From: Aurantiacibacter spongiae
GTDB lineage: Bacteria > Pseudomonadota > Alphaproteobacteria > Sphingomonadales > Sphingomonadaceae
Reading direction: 5' to 3'
Length of the DNA: 64,000 bases
Assembly (NCBI RefSeq): GCF_003815535.1
Contig: NZ_RPFZ01000001.1
Coordinates: 1 to 64,000 of the forward strand
Shown here: positions 27,626 to 36,242 of the stretch, piece after piece
Numbering within the stretch: position 1 is the first letter of the stretch
How the letters are laid out: the number at the start of each line of letters is the position of its first letter
Position numbers and translations under genes: made by a program
Notes under the pieces: generated by a model
Told to the model about the DNA's origin: nothing
Seen by the model: the letters and a program-made list of their open reading frames with translations, nothing else
The model's database searches: none

Positions 27626-28753
27626 ATGCGTGCCGAGGGGCAGGCCCATATCGACCGTATCGAGGCGGCGCTCGCGCTGGTCAGGCGTTCGCTCGACTGG
27701 GAGCACGCGCTGCGCCGGCTCGACGAGCTGGAGGCGCGTGTTCAGGATCCCGACCTGTGGAACGATCCAAAGCAGGCGCAGGCGATCACCCGCGAGCACA
27801 AGCAGCTCAAGGACGCGATCGGCACGGTCAACGAGATTTCCGGCGAGATGGCCGACGCCACCGAATTCGTCGAAATGGGCGAGGCCGAGGGCGATGACGA
27901 GGTCGTCGCCGAAGGTCTCTCCAGCCTCGAGGCGCTGGCCGTGCGGGCGGACCGCGACAAGGTGAATGCGCTCCTGTCGGGGGAGGCGGACGCCAACGAC
28001 ACCTATCTCGAGATCCATGCCGGGGCGGGCGGCACGGAAAGCCAGGACTGGGCCGAGATGCTGCTGCGCATGTATGCGCGCTGGGCCGAACGGCGCGGTT
28101 TCAAGGTCGAGACGGTCGAATACCAGGCGGGCGAGGCGGCGGGCATCAAGTCCGCCACCCTGCTCATCAAGGGCGAGAACGCCTATGGCTATGCCAAGAC
28201 CGAGAGCGGCGTGCATCGCCTGGTGCGGATCAGCCCCTATGACAGTTCGGCGCGGCGGCACACCTCGTTCTCGAGCGTCTGGGTCTATCCGGTGATCGAC
28301 GACGACATCAATATCGAGATCAACGAAGGCGATCTGAAGATCGATACCTACCGGGCGTCGGGCGCCGGTGGCCAGCACGTCAACACCACCGATTCCGCCG
28401 TCCGCATCACCCACCAGCCCACCGGGATCGTCGTCGCCAGCCAGAACGACCGCAGCCAGCACAAGAACCGGGCGACCGCGATGAACATGCTCAAGGCCCG
28501 CCTGTTCGAACGCGAGATGGCCGAGCGCGAGGCGGCGGCTGCGGGCGAATATCAGGAAAAGACGGAGATCGGATGGGGCCACCAGATCCGCAGCTATGTC
28601 CTCCAGCCGTACCAGATGGTGAAGGATTTGCGCACCGGAACGACCTCGACCGCGCCCGGTGACGTTCTTGATGGGGAGATCGACGACTTCATCGCCGCCG
28701 CCCTCGCGCAGCGGGTGACGGGCGAGACGGTCGAGGTGGAGGACGTGGAGTAG
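27626..28753 (+). CDS. prfB: Peptide chain release factor 2
   Basis: Class I release factor for UGA and UAA, 375 aa. The catalytic loop is SGAGGQHVN. The stop-codon recognition tripeptide is S-P-Y (in VRISPYDSS), in place of the textbook S-P-F; to my recollection Tyr also occurs in other alphaproteobacteria. The start ATG 27626 has GGAG nine bases upstream. The frame runs without interruption through the position where many prfB genes carry an in-frame UGA and a +1 frameshift, so this copy is not autoregulated by frameshifting. It follows the PBP1A gene by 69 bases. Confidence 0.96.
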   Translation: MRAEGQAHIDRIEAALALVRRSLDWEHALRRLDELEARVQDPDLWNDPKQAQAITREHKQLKDAIGTVNEISGEMADATEFVEMGEAEGDDEVVAEGLSSLEALAVRADRDKVNALLSGEADANDTYLEIHAGAGGTESQDWAEMLLRMYARWAERRGFKVETVEYQAGEAAGIKSATLLIKGENAYGYAKTESGVHRLVRISPYDSSARRHTSFSSVWVYPVIDDDINIEINEGDLKIDTYRASGAGGQHVNTTDSAVRITHQPTGIVVASQNDRSQHKNRATAMNMLKARLFEREMAEREAAAAGEYQEKTEIGWGHQIRSYVLQPYQMVKDLRTGTTSTAPGDVLDGEIDDFIAAALAQRVTGETVEVEDVE

Positions 28754-28756
28754 CGG

Positions 28757-30889
28757 CTACTCGCTATCCAGCACCTCGCCATAGACCGCCGCCTTGCGCA
28801 TCGCCTCGGGCGTGAAGTTCACATCGCGCAGCGCGCCTTGGGCATACAGTTCGTACTGGCTCGCGACCGCCGCGGGCCGATGCTCAAAATTGCCATAGGG
28901 AAGCAGCGCCCGCGCGCGGGGCGTATCGGCGAATTCGATCGCCGCGACCCAGCCCGTGCCGCCGTAGAAACCGGGTGCGAGCGGACTGGACGAGAAATCG
29001 AAGTTCCCGACACGGAACGCGCCCAGCGCACCCAGGCCAAGATCGGTGGGCAATGCATCGCCCTCGTCGTTCTCGACCTGCGCCACCGCCCCCCAGGGCA
29101 GCGTGAGCGGTACGCCAGCGGCATCGGCGCGCTGCACGGTCCGGACCAGCGCGTCCACCGCGGCGGGTTCGGCGGCGTCGGCGATGCCGTGGCTCCAGCT
29201 TTCCGGGTCCGCGAAGGTCCAGTCGCGCTCGTATTCGAAGCGGCCCGACTGCAGCGCGGAAAGCGCCCACAGCGTGAACAGAACCGCCCCCTCGCTGTCG
29301 GCATCGGTGCGCCGGTTCCACGCCCCCAGCACGTCGGCGGCCCGTGTCGCTTCCGCTCGCCCGTCACGCCGGGCCGCCGCGATCAGATCGTCGAGCACGT
29401 TGTCGGCAAAGGTCAGCTTTGTGTCATGCGCATAGGCGATCAGCTCGTCGAAGGAGATCGACTGGTCGGACAGCAGCATCTGCAACCCGTGCTGGGGCCG
29501 CGCGCGCATGTCGGGCTGCACGAAGTCCGCCGGATAGTCCGCCGGGTCGAGCGCGATGGGATAGGTGGCGGTAAAGCCCGGCTCGTTCGAGTTCTGGACG
29601 AAGCCGCCCGCCGGATCCACCACGCGCAGCAGGCGTTCGTAGGGCAGGTAGTCGGTCCACAGGGTCGCGGCGGTTCCACCGTCAACGACGCCCGCCCAGT
29701 AGGCGGCATCGCCCGATGCGCGAACCGGATGCAGCCCGCCGGAAACGTAGAGAATCTCGCCCGAATCGTCAGCGTAGATCGTGTTGAACATCGGGTTCTG
29801 AAGGCGCGACAGGGCTGCCTCGAACTCCTCGCGTCCGTCGGCCTCGGCCATCTGCGTGTATTGGGCAAAGGTGTTCGCGTATGCGGGGTCGTTCAGCCCG
29901 GCGACGCGCAGGGCGTAGGCGTGGGTTTCGTCGCGGGCGACGACGGGGCCGTGGACCGTCCGCAGGATCGGGATCTGCCGCTGCTTCATGCTCCCATCGG
30001 GCTGCGCCACCTCGAGCACGTGCCCGGACACCTCGAAATCCCGGTCTTCCCCGTCGAAAACATATCCGCCGTCCGGCGTCAGATCGACCACGTAGGTATC
30101 GGCATTATCGAGCGTGTTGACCGTGTGGGTCCAGCCCAGATGGCGATTGAAGGCGATGGTCGCCTGCGGCTGCCCGAGCAGGGCCACGCCATAGACGTTC
30201 TCGCCGTCGGCGAGGGTATGGCTCTCGAACCAGGTAAATACGCCGTCCCACGGAAGGTGCGGGTTCATCAGCAACATCGCATTCCCGTTCTGAGAGCGCG
30301 AGGGAGCGATGGCCCAGCCGTTCGACCCGCGATCGTCCTCCCCCGGCGACGGTTGAAGCCGTTGGGCACGCCGCAATTCATTGCCCGCAACGAAAGTGAG
30401 GTAGATCGTGCGGTTGGCGTGGGCGACCACGTCTTCGGCCGTCACCGGCAGGCCGCGTCCGCGTTCGGCGGAAAGCGCATGAGGGTAGACGGCGAAGAAG
30501 GCATTGATGCCCGCGACATAGGCGTCGATCCGCTCGCGTTCCTCCGGCTCGAGTGCGGCCATGAGGTGGGGGAGCGCATCGGGCAGCCCCGATGTCCAGA
30601 CCACGGTATCGGACTGGACGTAATCCTCCCCCCACAGGCTCGCCGCCGTGCCGCGCCCCTGCACCAGTAGCTCGATCAACTGGTCGGGCCGCCCGCGCGC
30701 TTGCGCCCACCCTTGCGCGAAGGCGGCATCGACGGAACTTGCCGCATCGATATGCGCGACGCCCCAGCCATCCCAGTAGATCGCAGGATGTCCCCTGTCG
30801 GCCGCCTCGTCCCAGTCGCTGGACTGCGCCTGCGCTGCGCCCGAAAGCAGGGTTGCGAAGGCGGCGACGGCGATGGATGCGGTTTTCAT
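28757..30889 (-). CDS. Penicillin acylase family Ntn hydrolase (AHL/lactam acylase-like)
   Basis: Periplasmic Ntn-hydrolase precursor, 710 aa, start ATG 30889 with GAGGAG upstream. A Sec signal peptide (cleavage near AQA-QSS, residue 21) is followed by the alpha chain. A linker, EDDRG, precedes the predicted nucleophile S189 (GSNGWAIAP), which becomes the N-terminus of the beta chain after self-cleavage, and LLMNPHLPW follows. Relatives hydrolyse penicillin, cephalosporins, echinocandins or acyl-homoserine lactones; the PvdQ/QuiP-like layout makes quorum-signal degradation possible but not shown. It faces prfB with a gap of three bases. Confidence 0.87.
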   Translation of the reverse strand: MKTASIAVAAFATLLSGAAQAQSSDWDEAADRGHPAIYWDGWGVAHIDAASSVDAAFAQGWAQARGRPDQLIELLVQGRGTAASLWGEDYVQSDTVVWTSGLPDALPHLMAALEPEERERIDAYVAGINAFFAVYPHALSAERGRGLPVTAEDVVAHANRTIYLTFVAGNELRRAQRLQPSPGEDDRGSNGWAIAPSRSQNGNAMLLMNPHLPWDGVFTWFESHTLADGENVYGVALLGQPQATIAFNRHLGWTHTVNTLDNADTYVVDLTPDGGYVFDGEDRDFEVSGHVLEVAQPDGSMKQRQIPILRTVHGPVVARDETHAYALRVAGLNDPAYANTFAQYTQMAEADGREEFEAALSRLQNPMFNTIYADDSGEILYVSGGLHPVRASGDAAYWAGVVDGGTAATLWTDYLPYERLLRVVDPAGGFVQNSNEPGFTATYPIALDPADYPADFVQPDMRARPQHGLQMLLSDQSISFDELIAYAHDTKLTFADNVLDDLIAAARRDGRAEATRAADVLGAWNRRTDADSEGAVLFTLWALSALQSGRFEYERDWTFADPESWSHGIADAAEPAAVDALVRTVQRADAAGVPLTLPWGAVAQVENDEGDALPTDLGLGALGAFRVGNFDFSSSPLAPGFYGGTGWVAAIEFADTPRARALLPYGNFEHRPAAVASQYELYAQGALRDVNFTPEAMRKAAVYGEVLDSE

Positions 30890-30993
30890 GGGCAATTCTC
30901 CTCGTCGGTCCGATGCCCAAATGGCGGCATGCCCGCAAGCGCTGCGCGACAAGTCCCTTTGCCTTCCCCGCCCGGCAAGCTAGAGGCAGGGGC

Positions 30994-31785
30994 ATGAGGA
31001 GAGGGATCGCATCCGGCATAGCGGCGAGCCTCGCCGCGGCGTGCGTGCTGGCCGCCTGCAACCAGCCCGCCAGCGACAGGTCGGCCTCCTCGCAGGATTT
31101 CCCGCGCGCCTACCGCCCGGTCTCCAGCCTCGGTTCCAATGCTTTTTCCACAGAAGAGGCCCGCGACAACCGGCGCGAGGCGGTCACGGTCATGGACCAG
31201 GCGCGCATCACACGGGGCATGACGGTTGCCGATATCGGCGCGGGCGAGGGCTATTACACCGTCCGCCTGGCCGAACGGGTGGGCGAGGACGGCCGCGTGC
31301 TGGCGCAGGACATCGACGAGGACGCGCTGCGCCGCCTGGGAGACCGGGTGGAGCGCGAACGGCTCGACAACGTCTCCATCATCCTGGGCAATCAGGACGA
31401 CCCGCGCCTGCCCGCAGACAGCTTCGACCGCATATTCCTCGTCCACATGTATCACGAGGTCGCCGAACCCTACGCCTTCCTCTGGCGCATGCGGCCGGCC
31501 TTGCGGCCCGGCGGGCAGGTGATCGTGGTTGACGTGGACCGGCCGGCGGACCAGCACGGCATCGATCCGCAACTGCTGTTTTGCGAATTCGAGCGGGTAG
31601 GCTATCGCCTTGTGGAATTCGTCCGCAAACCCGAGATAGCGGGCTATTACGCACAATTCGAAGTGGCCGGGGAGCGCCCGGACGCCAAGGACATAGAGCC
31701 CTGCATGCAGCCGGGCGACGATACGGAGCTGACGCGCACGGGCGCGGGCTCGACTGGGGAAGACAATGGCATTCAAGGGTCTTGA
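30994..31785 (+). CDS. Lipoprotein with a class I methyltransferase domain
   Basis: SAM-dependent methyltransferase fold, 263 aa, behind a lipoprotein signal: hydrophobic stretch ending L-A-A-C with the lipidated cysteine at C22. The core has motif I VADIGAGEGYYTV, then VLAQDIDEDAL, and RIFLVHMYHEV. A methyltransferase outside the cytoplasm would lack a SAM supply, so the protein may bind something else or face the cytoplasm through another topology. Such proteins recur in sphingomonads, where the role is unknown. It overlaps the next gene by 20 bases, so both are likely made from one message. Confidence 0.75.
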   Translation: MRRGIASGIAASLAAACVLAACNQPASDRSASSQDFPRAYRPVSSLGSNAFSTEEARDNRREAVTVMDQARITRGMTVADIGAGEGYYTVRLAERVGEDGRVLAQDIDEDALRRLGDRVERERLDNVSIILGNQDDPRLPADSFDRIFLVHMYHEVAEPYAFLWRMRPALRPGGQVIVVDVDRPADQHGIDPQLLFCEFERVGYRLVEFVRKPEIAGYYAQFEVAGERPDAKDIEPCMQPGDDTELTRTGAGSTGEDNGIQGS

Positions 31786-33172
31786 ACCGATCAGGTACGG
31801 CGGGCGTGAGGTCTGGCCGCTGATCGAAGGCGGCAAGGGCGTTTCGGCGACCAATCACGCAAGCTCCGGCGCATGGGCGGCGGCGGGCGGCATCGGCACG
31901 GTCAGCGCGGTCAACGCCGACAGTTACGACGCCGAGGGCAAGATCGTGCCGCAGGTCTACGACCAGCTGACCCGCAAGGAACGTCACGAGCAGCTGATCG
32001 AATACGCCATCGACGGCGCAAGCGAACAGGTGAAGCGCGCCTACGAGATGTCCGACGGGAAGGGCGCCATCAACATCAACGTGCTGTGGGAAATGGGCGG
32101 TGCCCAGGCGGTGCTCGAAGGCGTGCTCGAACGCACGAAAGGCATGGTGGCGGGCGTCACCTGCGGTGCCGGGATGCCATACAAGCTCGCCGAGATCGCC
32201 CAGCGCTACAACGTCCACTACCTGCCGATAATCAGTTCGGCGCGCGCGTTTCGCGCGCTGTGGAAGCGGTCGTATCACAAGGTCGCGGACCTGATGGCGG
32301 CGGTAGTGTACGAGGATCCCTGGCTGGCGGGCGGGCATAACGGCCTGTCCAACGCCGAAGATCCGAAGAACCCCGAAGACCCCTATCCCCGCGTGGCGAC
32401 CTTGCGCGATACGATGCGCAAGGAAGGCGTGTCAGAAGACGTGCCGATCGTGATGGCCGGCGGAGTCTGGTATCTGCGCGAGTGGAACGACTGGATCGAC
32501 AATCCGGAACTCGGCAAGATCGCCTTCCAGTTCGGCACGCGCCCCCTGCTGACCGAGGAAAGCCCCATTCCGCAGGGGTGGAAGGACGCGCTGCGCGAGA
32601 TCGAGCCGGGCGACGTGCTGCTCCACAAGTTCAGCCCGACCGGCTTCTATTCCAGCGCGGTCAAGAACGATTTCCTGTGGGATCTCATCCACCGGTCCGA
32701 AAGGCAGATACCCTATTCCAAGGTCGAGGCGGGCGAACACACGGTACAGCTCGACGTCGGCGTCAAGGGCAAGAACTTCTGGGTCCATCCCAAGGATCTC
32801 GGGCGGGCGCGCGAATGGGTTGCCGCCGGCTATACCGAGGCGCTCAAGACGCCGGACGACACCGTCGTCTTCGTCACCCCGGACAAGCGCGCCATCATCC
32901 GCAAGGATCAGGCCGATTGCATGGGTTGCCTGTCGCATTGCGGTTTCTCGTCGTGGAAGGACCATGACGACTATACCACCGGCAGGCTGGCCGACCCGCG
33001 CAGCTTCTGCATCCAGAAGACGCTGCAGGACATCGCCCACGGCGCGCCGGTGGAGGACAATCTGATGTTTGCCGGCCACGCCGCCTACCGCTTCCGCGAA
33101 GACCCGTTCTACTCGAACAACTTCACGCCGACCGTGAAACAGCTGGTGGACCGCATCCTGACCGGCGACTGA
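31766..33172 (+). CDS. Nitronate monooxygenase-like FMN oxidoreductase with Cys-rich tail
   Basis: TIM-barrel flavoprotein of the 2-nitropropane dioxygenase/nitronate monooxygenase superfamily, 468 aa, about 100 residues longer than the usual class I enzyme. FMN-binding strings include GVTCGAGMPYKL, VMAGGVWY and FQFGTRPLLTEES. The extra C-terminal part has a C-x2-C-x3-C cluster (C385, C388, C392) and C415, a pattern that could hold an iron-sulfur cluster or zinc and is not part of the standard family. The start is ATG 31766 inside the methyltransferase gene. Function is not established; an oxidoreductase on fatty or nitro compounds is possible. Confidence 0.78.
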   Translation: MAFKGLEPIRYGGREVWPLIEGGKGVSATNHASSGAWAAAGGIGTVSAVNADSYDAEGKIVPQVYDQLTRKERHEQLIEYAIDGASEQVKRAYEMSDGKGAININVLWEMGGAQAVLEGVLERTKGMVAGVTCGAGMPYKLAEIAQRYNVHYLPIISSARAFRALWKRSYHKVADLMAAVVYEDPWLAGGHNGLSNAEDPKNPEDPYPRVATLRDTMRKEGVSEDVPIVMAGGVWYLREWNDWIDNPELGKIAFQFGTRPLLTEESPIPQGWKDALREIEPGDVLLHKFSPTGFYSSAVKNDFLWDLIHRSERQIPYSKVEAGEHTVQLDVGVKGKNFWVHPKDLGRAREWVAAGYTEALKTPDDTVVFVTPDKRAIIRKDQADCMGCLSHCGFSSWKDHDDYTTGRLADPRSFCIQKTLQDIAHGAPVEDNLMFAGHAAYRFREDPFYSNNFTPTVKQLVDRILTGD

Positions 33173-33201
33173 CAACGCCGGCGCCGCCGCTCGATCTTCG
33201 G

Positions 33202-33393
33202 TCAGGCGGCCCGGTCGGGCTGGCCGGAGGCGGGCTTGCCGCGAATTTCCAGCACGGTCCCGCGATAGGGCACGAATTCACCGCTCGAATCGAGAAAGCC
33301 CGCCCCGATCGCGTTGGCGAAACTCTGCGCATCGCACAGGCGATCGTACCACTTGCCCGTGCGGTTGGCGGTGATGAAGCGGTATTGCTGCAT
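33202..33393 (-). CDS. Small hypothetical protein
   Basis: 63 aa, no recognised domain, no membrane segment. It is Arg-, Gly- and aromatic-rich, with YRFITANRTGKWY near the start and a GAGFLDSSGEFVPYRG motif that looks like a folded small domain. There is no good ribosome-binding site before ATG 33393, which lowers confidence. It lies between the flavin oxidoreductase (convergent) and the rpsD terminator on the same strand as rpsD. Codon use is like its neighbours. Confidence 0.55.
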   Translation of the reverse strand: MQQYRFITANRTGKWYDRLCDAQSFANAIGAGFLDSSGEFVPYRGTVLEIRGKPASGQPDRAA

Positions 33394-33447
33394 GGTGCAG
33401 TCAAAATCCGCGAGATGCCCCCGCGGTTCCCCGCCAAACCTTTGTTA

Positions 33448-33481
33448 TGAAACAAAAAGGGCGACCCGCAGGCCGCCCTTC
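33448..33481 (-). terminator. Rho-independent terminator of rpsD
   Basis: On the minus strand AAGGGCG (33480-33474) pairs with CGCCCTT (33463-33457) across a 10-base loop and is followed directly by TTTTTGTTTC. It lies 23 bases beyond the rpsD stop. The stem is 7 bp and GC-rich with a clear T-tract, so this is a good intrinsic terminator for the monocistronic rpsD message. Confidence 0.82.
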
Positions 33482-33503
33482 GCATGGTGCGTTTCGTCGC
33501 CGC

Positions 33504-34118
33504 TCAGCGCGAATAGAACTCGACCACGAGGTTCGGTTCCATCAGCACCGGATAGGGCACCTCGTCGAGCGTGGGCACGCGCGTGAAGCTGACCTTGTCG
33601 GTGCCGTCGGGCGCGACGTAATCGGGAATCTCCCGCTCCGGCAGGCTCTGCGCTTCGATCACGAGAGCCATTTCCCTGGCCTTGTCACCCAGGCTGATGA
33701 CATCGCCGACGTCGCAGCGGCGGCTGGCGATGTTGCACTTGACGCCGTTGACGCGGATGTGGCCGTGGCTCACGATCTGGCGGGCGGCGAAAATCGTCGG
33801 CGCGAACTTGGCGCGATAGACGATCATGTCCAGGCGCCGTTCCAGCAAGCCGATCAGGTTCTGACCGGTATCGCCCTTCATGGCGGCCGCTTCCTTGTAG
33901 GTGCGACGGAACTGCTTCTCGGTGACGTCGCCGTAATAGCCCTTGAGCTTCTGCTTGGCGCGCAGCTGCAGGCCGAAATCGGACATCTTGCCCTTGCGGC
34001 GCTGGCCGTGCTGACCGGGGCCGTAGGAACGCTTGTTGACCGGGGAGTTGGGGCGACCCCAGATGTTTTCGCCCATCCGGCGGTCGAGCTTGTGCTTGGC
34101 GCTCGTGCGCTTCGTCAT
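33504..34118 (-). CDS. rpsD: 30S ribosomal protein S4
   Basis: Primary 16S rRNA-binding protein of the small subunit body, 204 aa, full length. N-terminal [21 protein letters not shown] is of the alphaproteobacterial type. The S4 RNA-binding domain includes [15 protein letters not shown] and HGHIRVNG. The start ATG 34118 has AAGGA eight bases upstream; an upstream extension in the same frame is rejected. It stands alone, not in the alpha operon with rpoA, and is bounded by its own promoter (about 34268-34295) and terminator. Confidence 0.97.
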   Translation of the reverse strand: MTKRTSAKHKLDRRMGENIWGRPNSPVNKRSYGPGQHGQRRKGKMSDFGLQLRAKQKLKGYYGDVTEKQFRRTYKEAAAMKGDTGQNLIGLLERRLDMIVYRAKFAPTIFAARQIVSHGHIRVNGVKCNIASRRCDVGDVISLGDKAREMALVIEAQSLPEREIPDYVAPDGTDKVSFTRVPTLDEVPYPVLMEPNLVVEFYSR

Positions 34119-34267
34119 ATCGTGTCCTTCAATCTGCTGGACCGCCTTCCCGCCCGACCATCGGACGCGAACCGGCCTTCGAACCCGGCATCGCACCGTC
34201 GGGACATTGCTCCACGACGCGGCCACCGCTTCACCGGGGTGCGGGGCCAAAATCTAGCGAAGGCGCG

Positions 34268-34295
34268 CATTTAGCGGGCCGGCGCGCGAAGTCAA
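34268..34295 (-). promoter_or_regulatory. Candidate sigma-70 promoter of rpsD
   Basis: On the minus strand TTGACT (34295-34290) and TAAATG (34273-34268) are separated by 16 bases, a good match to the housekeeping consensus in this GC-rich background. Transcription from about 34261 would give a leader of roughly 140 bases before the rpsD start. A leader that long could hold an S4-binding autoregulatory structure, which I cannot fold reliably by eye. Confidence 0.55.
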
Positions 34296-34334
34296 GGCTT
34301 GGCAAAACCGGGTGCGCCGGGCAGGGGCAGCGCC

Positions 34335-34646
34335 ATGACAACCCGGATCACTATGCCCGACGATTGCGAGACGATGACCGAGGTGCGCGAGGGCGTGGAT
34401 CAGACTGACCGCGATCTGCTCGCGCTGCTCGAACGGCGTTACGGCTACATGCGCGCCGCCGCGCGGATCAAGCAGGATCGTGGCACCGTTCGCGACGAGC
34501 GGCGCAAGGCGCAGGTCATCGAAGCGATGCGGGATGGCGCGGCGCGCGCGGGACTGCCCGCGCATGACATCGCCGGACTTTGGGATATGCTGGTCGAAAG
34601 CTCGATCGCCTACGAACTGGCGGCGTGGGACCGCCTTCGCCGCTGA
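34335..34646 (+). CDS. Chorismate mutase type II (AroQ fold)
   Basis: All-helical chorismate mutase, 103 aa, converting chorismate to prephenate at the branch to Phe and Tyr. Helix 1 has VDQTDRDLLALLERR, then the active-site Lys/Arg region AARIKQDRGTVRDERR (Lys of the catalytic set and the D-x-x-R motif), and IPxL-like C-terminal helix ending SIAYELAAWD. A monofunctional stand-alone enzyme without signal peptide. The start is ATG 34335 with GGGG upstream. It lies between divergent rpsD and convergent trmJ with a gap of 10 bases. Confidence 0.85.
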   Translation: MTTRITMPDDCETMTEVREGVDQTDRDLLALLERRYGYMRAAARIKQDRGTVRDERRKAQVIEAMRDGAARAGLPAHDIAGLWDMLVESSIAYELAAWDRLRR

Positions 34647-34656
34647 CCGGACAGGG

Positions 34657-35394
34657 TCACTCTGAGCGCGGTTCGCGCTCCAGGGTGGAGAGAACGCCGC
34701 GCAGGGTCCGCACTTCGAGGTGGTTCCAGCCCGGCTTGGTCAGGACACTTCGCAGCGTCCGGCGGGTCGATGCCGCGCGGGACTCGGGCAGGAAATAGCC
34801 GCGCGGTTCCAGCATCCGGGCGAGGTGATCGACCAGGCCGTCCAGCTCGGCCTGCGGGGCGGGCGGCAGCAGGTTCTCCGCCGTCGGCACGGAAAGATCG
34901 GCTCCTTTCGACAGTTCGTAAGCCACCAGGATCACCGCCTGCGCGAGATTGAGCGAGCCGAATTCGGGATTGATCGGCGCTGTGACAATGGTGCGGGCCA
35001 GCGCGACGTCCTCCGTTTCGAGACCCGAGCGTTCCGGCCCGAACAGGAAGGCGCTGCGCCCCGCTTGCCGCGGTACCTCGCGCGCGGCGGCCTCGGGCGT
35101 CAGCACAGGCTTTGTCACGCCCCGCTTGCGAACCGTGGTGGCATAGACATGCGCGCAGTCGGCCACAGCGTCCGCAGTGCTTTCGAACACCCGTGCCTGT
35201 TCGAGCACGCTGTCCGCGCCCGAGGCGGCGGGGCCGGCGGCGGGGTTGGGCCAGCCATCGCGCGGGGCGACGAGGCGCATGTCGGTAAGCCCGAAATTCA
35301 GCATCGCGCGCGCGGCCTTGCCGATGTTCTCCCCCAGCTGCGGTCGCACCAGGACGATCGCGGGCCGTTCGCCCGCCTCGCGATCAATCCCCAT
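34657..35394 (-). CDS. trmJ: tRNA (cytidine/uridine-2'-O-)-methyltransferase TrmJ
   Basis: SPOUT-class RNA methyltransferase that modifies position 32 in the tRNA anticodon loop, 245 aa. The trefoil-knot motifs are all visible: [18 protein letters not shown] (motif 1), [10 protein letters not shown] (motif 2) and [15 protein letters not shown] (motif 3). A C-terminal extension of about 80 residues follows, as in TrmJ. It overlaps nrdR by 11 bases and is last in a long minus-strand run. Confidence 0.9.
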   Translation of the reverse strand: MGIDREAGERPAIVLVRPQLGENIGKAARAMLNFGLTDMRLVAPRDGWPNPAAGPAASGADSVLEQARVFESTADAVADCAHVYATTVRKRGVTKPVLTPEAAAREVPRQAGRSAFLFGPERSGLETEDVALARTIVTAPINPEFGSLNLAQAVILVAYELSKGADLSVPTAENLLPPAPQAELDGLVDHLARMLEPRGYFLPESRAASTRRTLRSVLTKPGWNHLEVRTLRGVLSTLEREPRSE

Positions 35395-35869
35395 TGCCGC
35401 TTCCGGCCGTCTGCACCGTGCTGGCGAATTCCTGGAAATCGCGCGCTTCGGAGAAATCGCGATAGACCGATGCGAAGCGGATATAGGCGACCGGGTCGAG
35501 CTGACGCAGACCTTCCATCACCATCTCGCCGATGCGGGTGGAGCTGATCTCGCTCTCGCCGGTCGTCTCCACCTGGCGCTGTATGCCCGAAACGAGCTGG
35601 TCGATCCGCTCCTGCTCCACGCCGCGCTTGCGGCAGGCGAGGGCTACGGAGCGTTCGATCTTGGACCTGTCGAAGGCTTCGCGGCGCGCACCGCTTCCGT
35701 CCGCGTCGGATTTGACCACGGTGACTTCGCGCAACTGCACGCGCTCGAATGTCGTGAACCGCGCTCCGCAACCCTCGCACTGGCGACGGCGGCGGATCGC
35801 GGTATTGTCCTCGGTAGGGCGCGAGTCCTTTACCTGGCTGTTGTCGTTGGCACAGTAAGGACAGCGCAT
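35384..35869 (-). CDS. nrdR: Transcriptional repressor NrdR
   Basis: Repressor of ribonucleotide reductase genes, 161 aa. The N-terminal zinc ribbon has CPYC (residues 3-6) and [13 protein letters not shown]. The ATP-cone domain spans about 50-140 and senses ATP/dATP to set oligomer state and DNA binding. The start is ATG 35869, five bases after the stop of the small membrane protein upstream. No NrdR boxes were found near nrd genes because none are in the window. Confidence 0.95.
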   Translation of the reverse strand: MRCPYCANDNSQVKDSRPTEDNTAIRRRRQCEGCGARFTTFERVQLREVTVVKSDADGSGARREAFDRSKIERSVALACRKRGVEQERIDQLVSGIQRQVETTGESEISSTRIGEMVMEGLRQLDPVAYIRFASVYRDFSEARDFQEFASTVQTAGSGNGD

Positions 35870-35873
35870 GACG

Positions 35874-36173
35874 TCAGTCGGGTCGCACGCGCTTGTAGAA
35901 GGCGTAGCCCGCGCCGGCGGCCAGGCCCAGCGGCAGCGTGACGAAGGGCAGGATCGCGCCGGCCACCGCACCGATGGCGGCACCCTTCAAGACAGGCTTG
36001 GTGCTGGGATGCGCCATGCCTTCGCTGGCCATTGCGCGTGCCTCGCGCGTGGCGTCGCCCACGAGGTTGCGATCCCCGTAAGCGCGCCGGGTAGGCTTCA
36101 CCGTCTCGTCCGTCGCCGTCATCGGCGGGGTGCGGGCGGAATCGGTGATGGGGGTGGTGTCGATGTCGCTCAT
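35874..36173 (-). CDS. Small glycine-rich membrane-associated protein
   Basis: 99 aa, unrecognised. Residues 1-60 are polar and Thr/Pro/Asp-rich; residues about 64-90 form one hydrophobic Gly/Ala/Leu helix ([20 protein letters not shown]), a glycine-zipper-like segment, followed by a short YKRVR basic end. This resembles small stress or envelope proteins of alphaproteobacteria. It sits between glyA and nrdR on the same strand. An EcfG-like sequence lies 40 bases upstream, and the ribosome-binding site is weak. Confidence 0.7.
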   Translation of the reverse strand: MSDIDTTPITDSARTPPMTATDETVKPTRRAYGDRNLVGDATREARAMASEGMAHPSTKPVLKGAAIGAVAGAILPFVTLPLGLAAGAGYAFYKRVRPD

Positions 36174-36212
36174 GAGAAATCGTCTTTCGATAAGGATGGG
36201 ATATGCCGGATC

Positions 36213-36237
36213 AGCGCATTCCCGCCCCTTTCGTTCC
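36213..36237 (-). promoter_or_regulatory. Weak EcfG-like promoter candidate
   Basis: On the minus strand GGAAC (36237-36233) is followed after 16 bases by CGCT (36216-36213). The EcfG consensus is GGAAC, 16-17 bases, CGTT, so this has one mismatch in the -10. It would start transcription about 33 bases upstream of the small glycine-rich membrane protein. The match could be chance. Confidence 0.3.
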
Positions 36238-36242
36238 GCGAT

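Noticed and set aside
27626-27720. Programmed +1 frameshift in prfB
   Set aside because: The frame is open from ATG 27626 to the end with no in-frame UGA in the first 40 codons.
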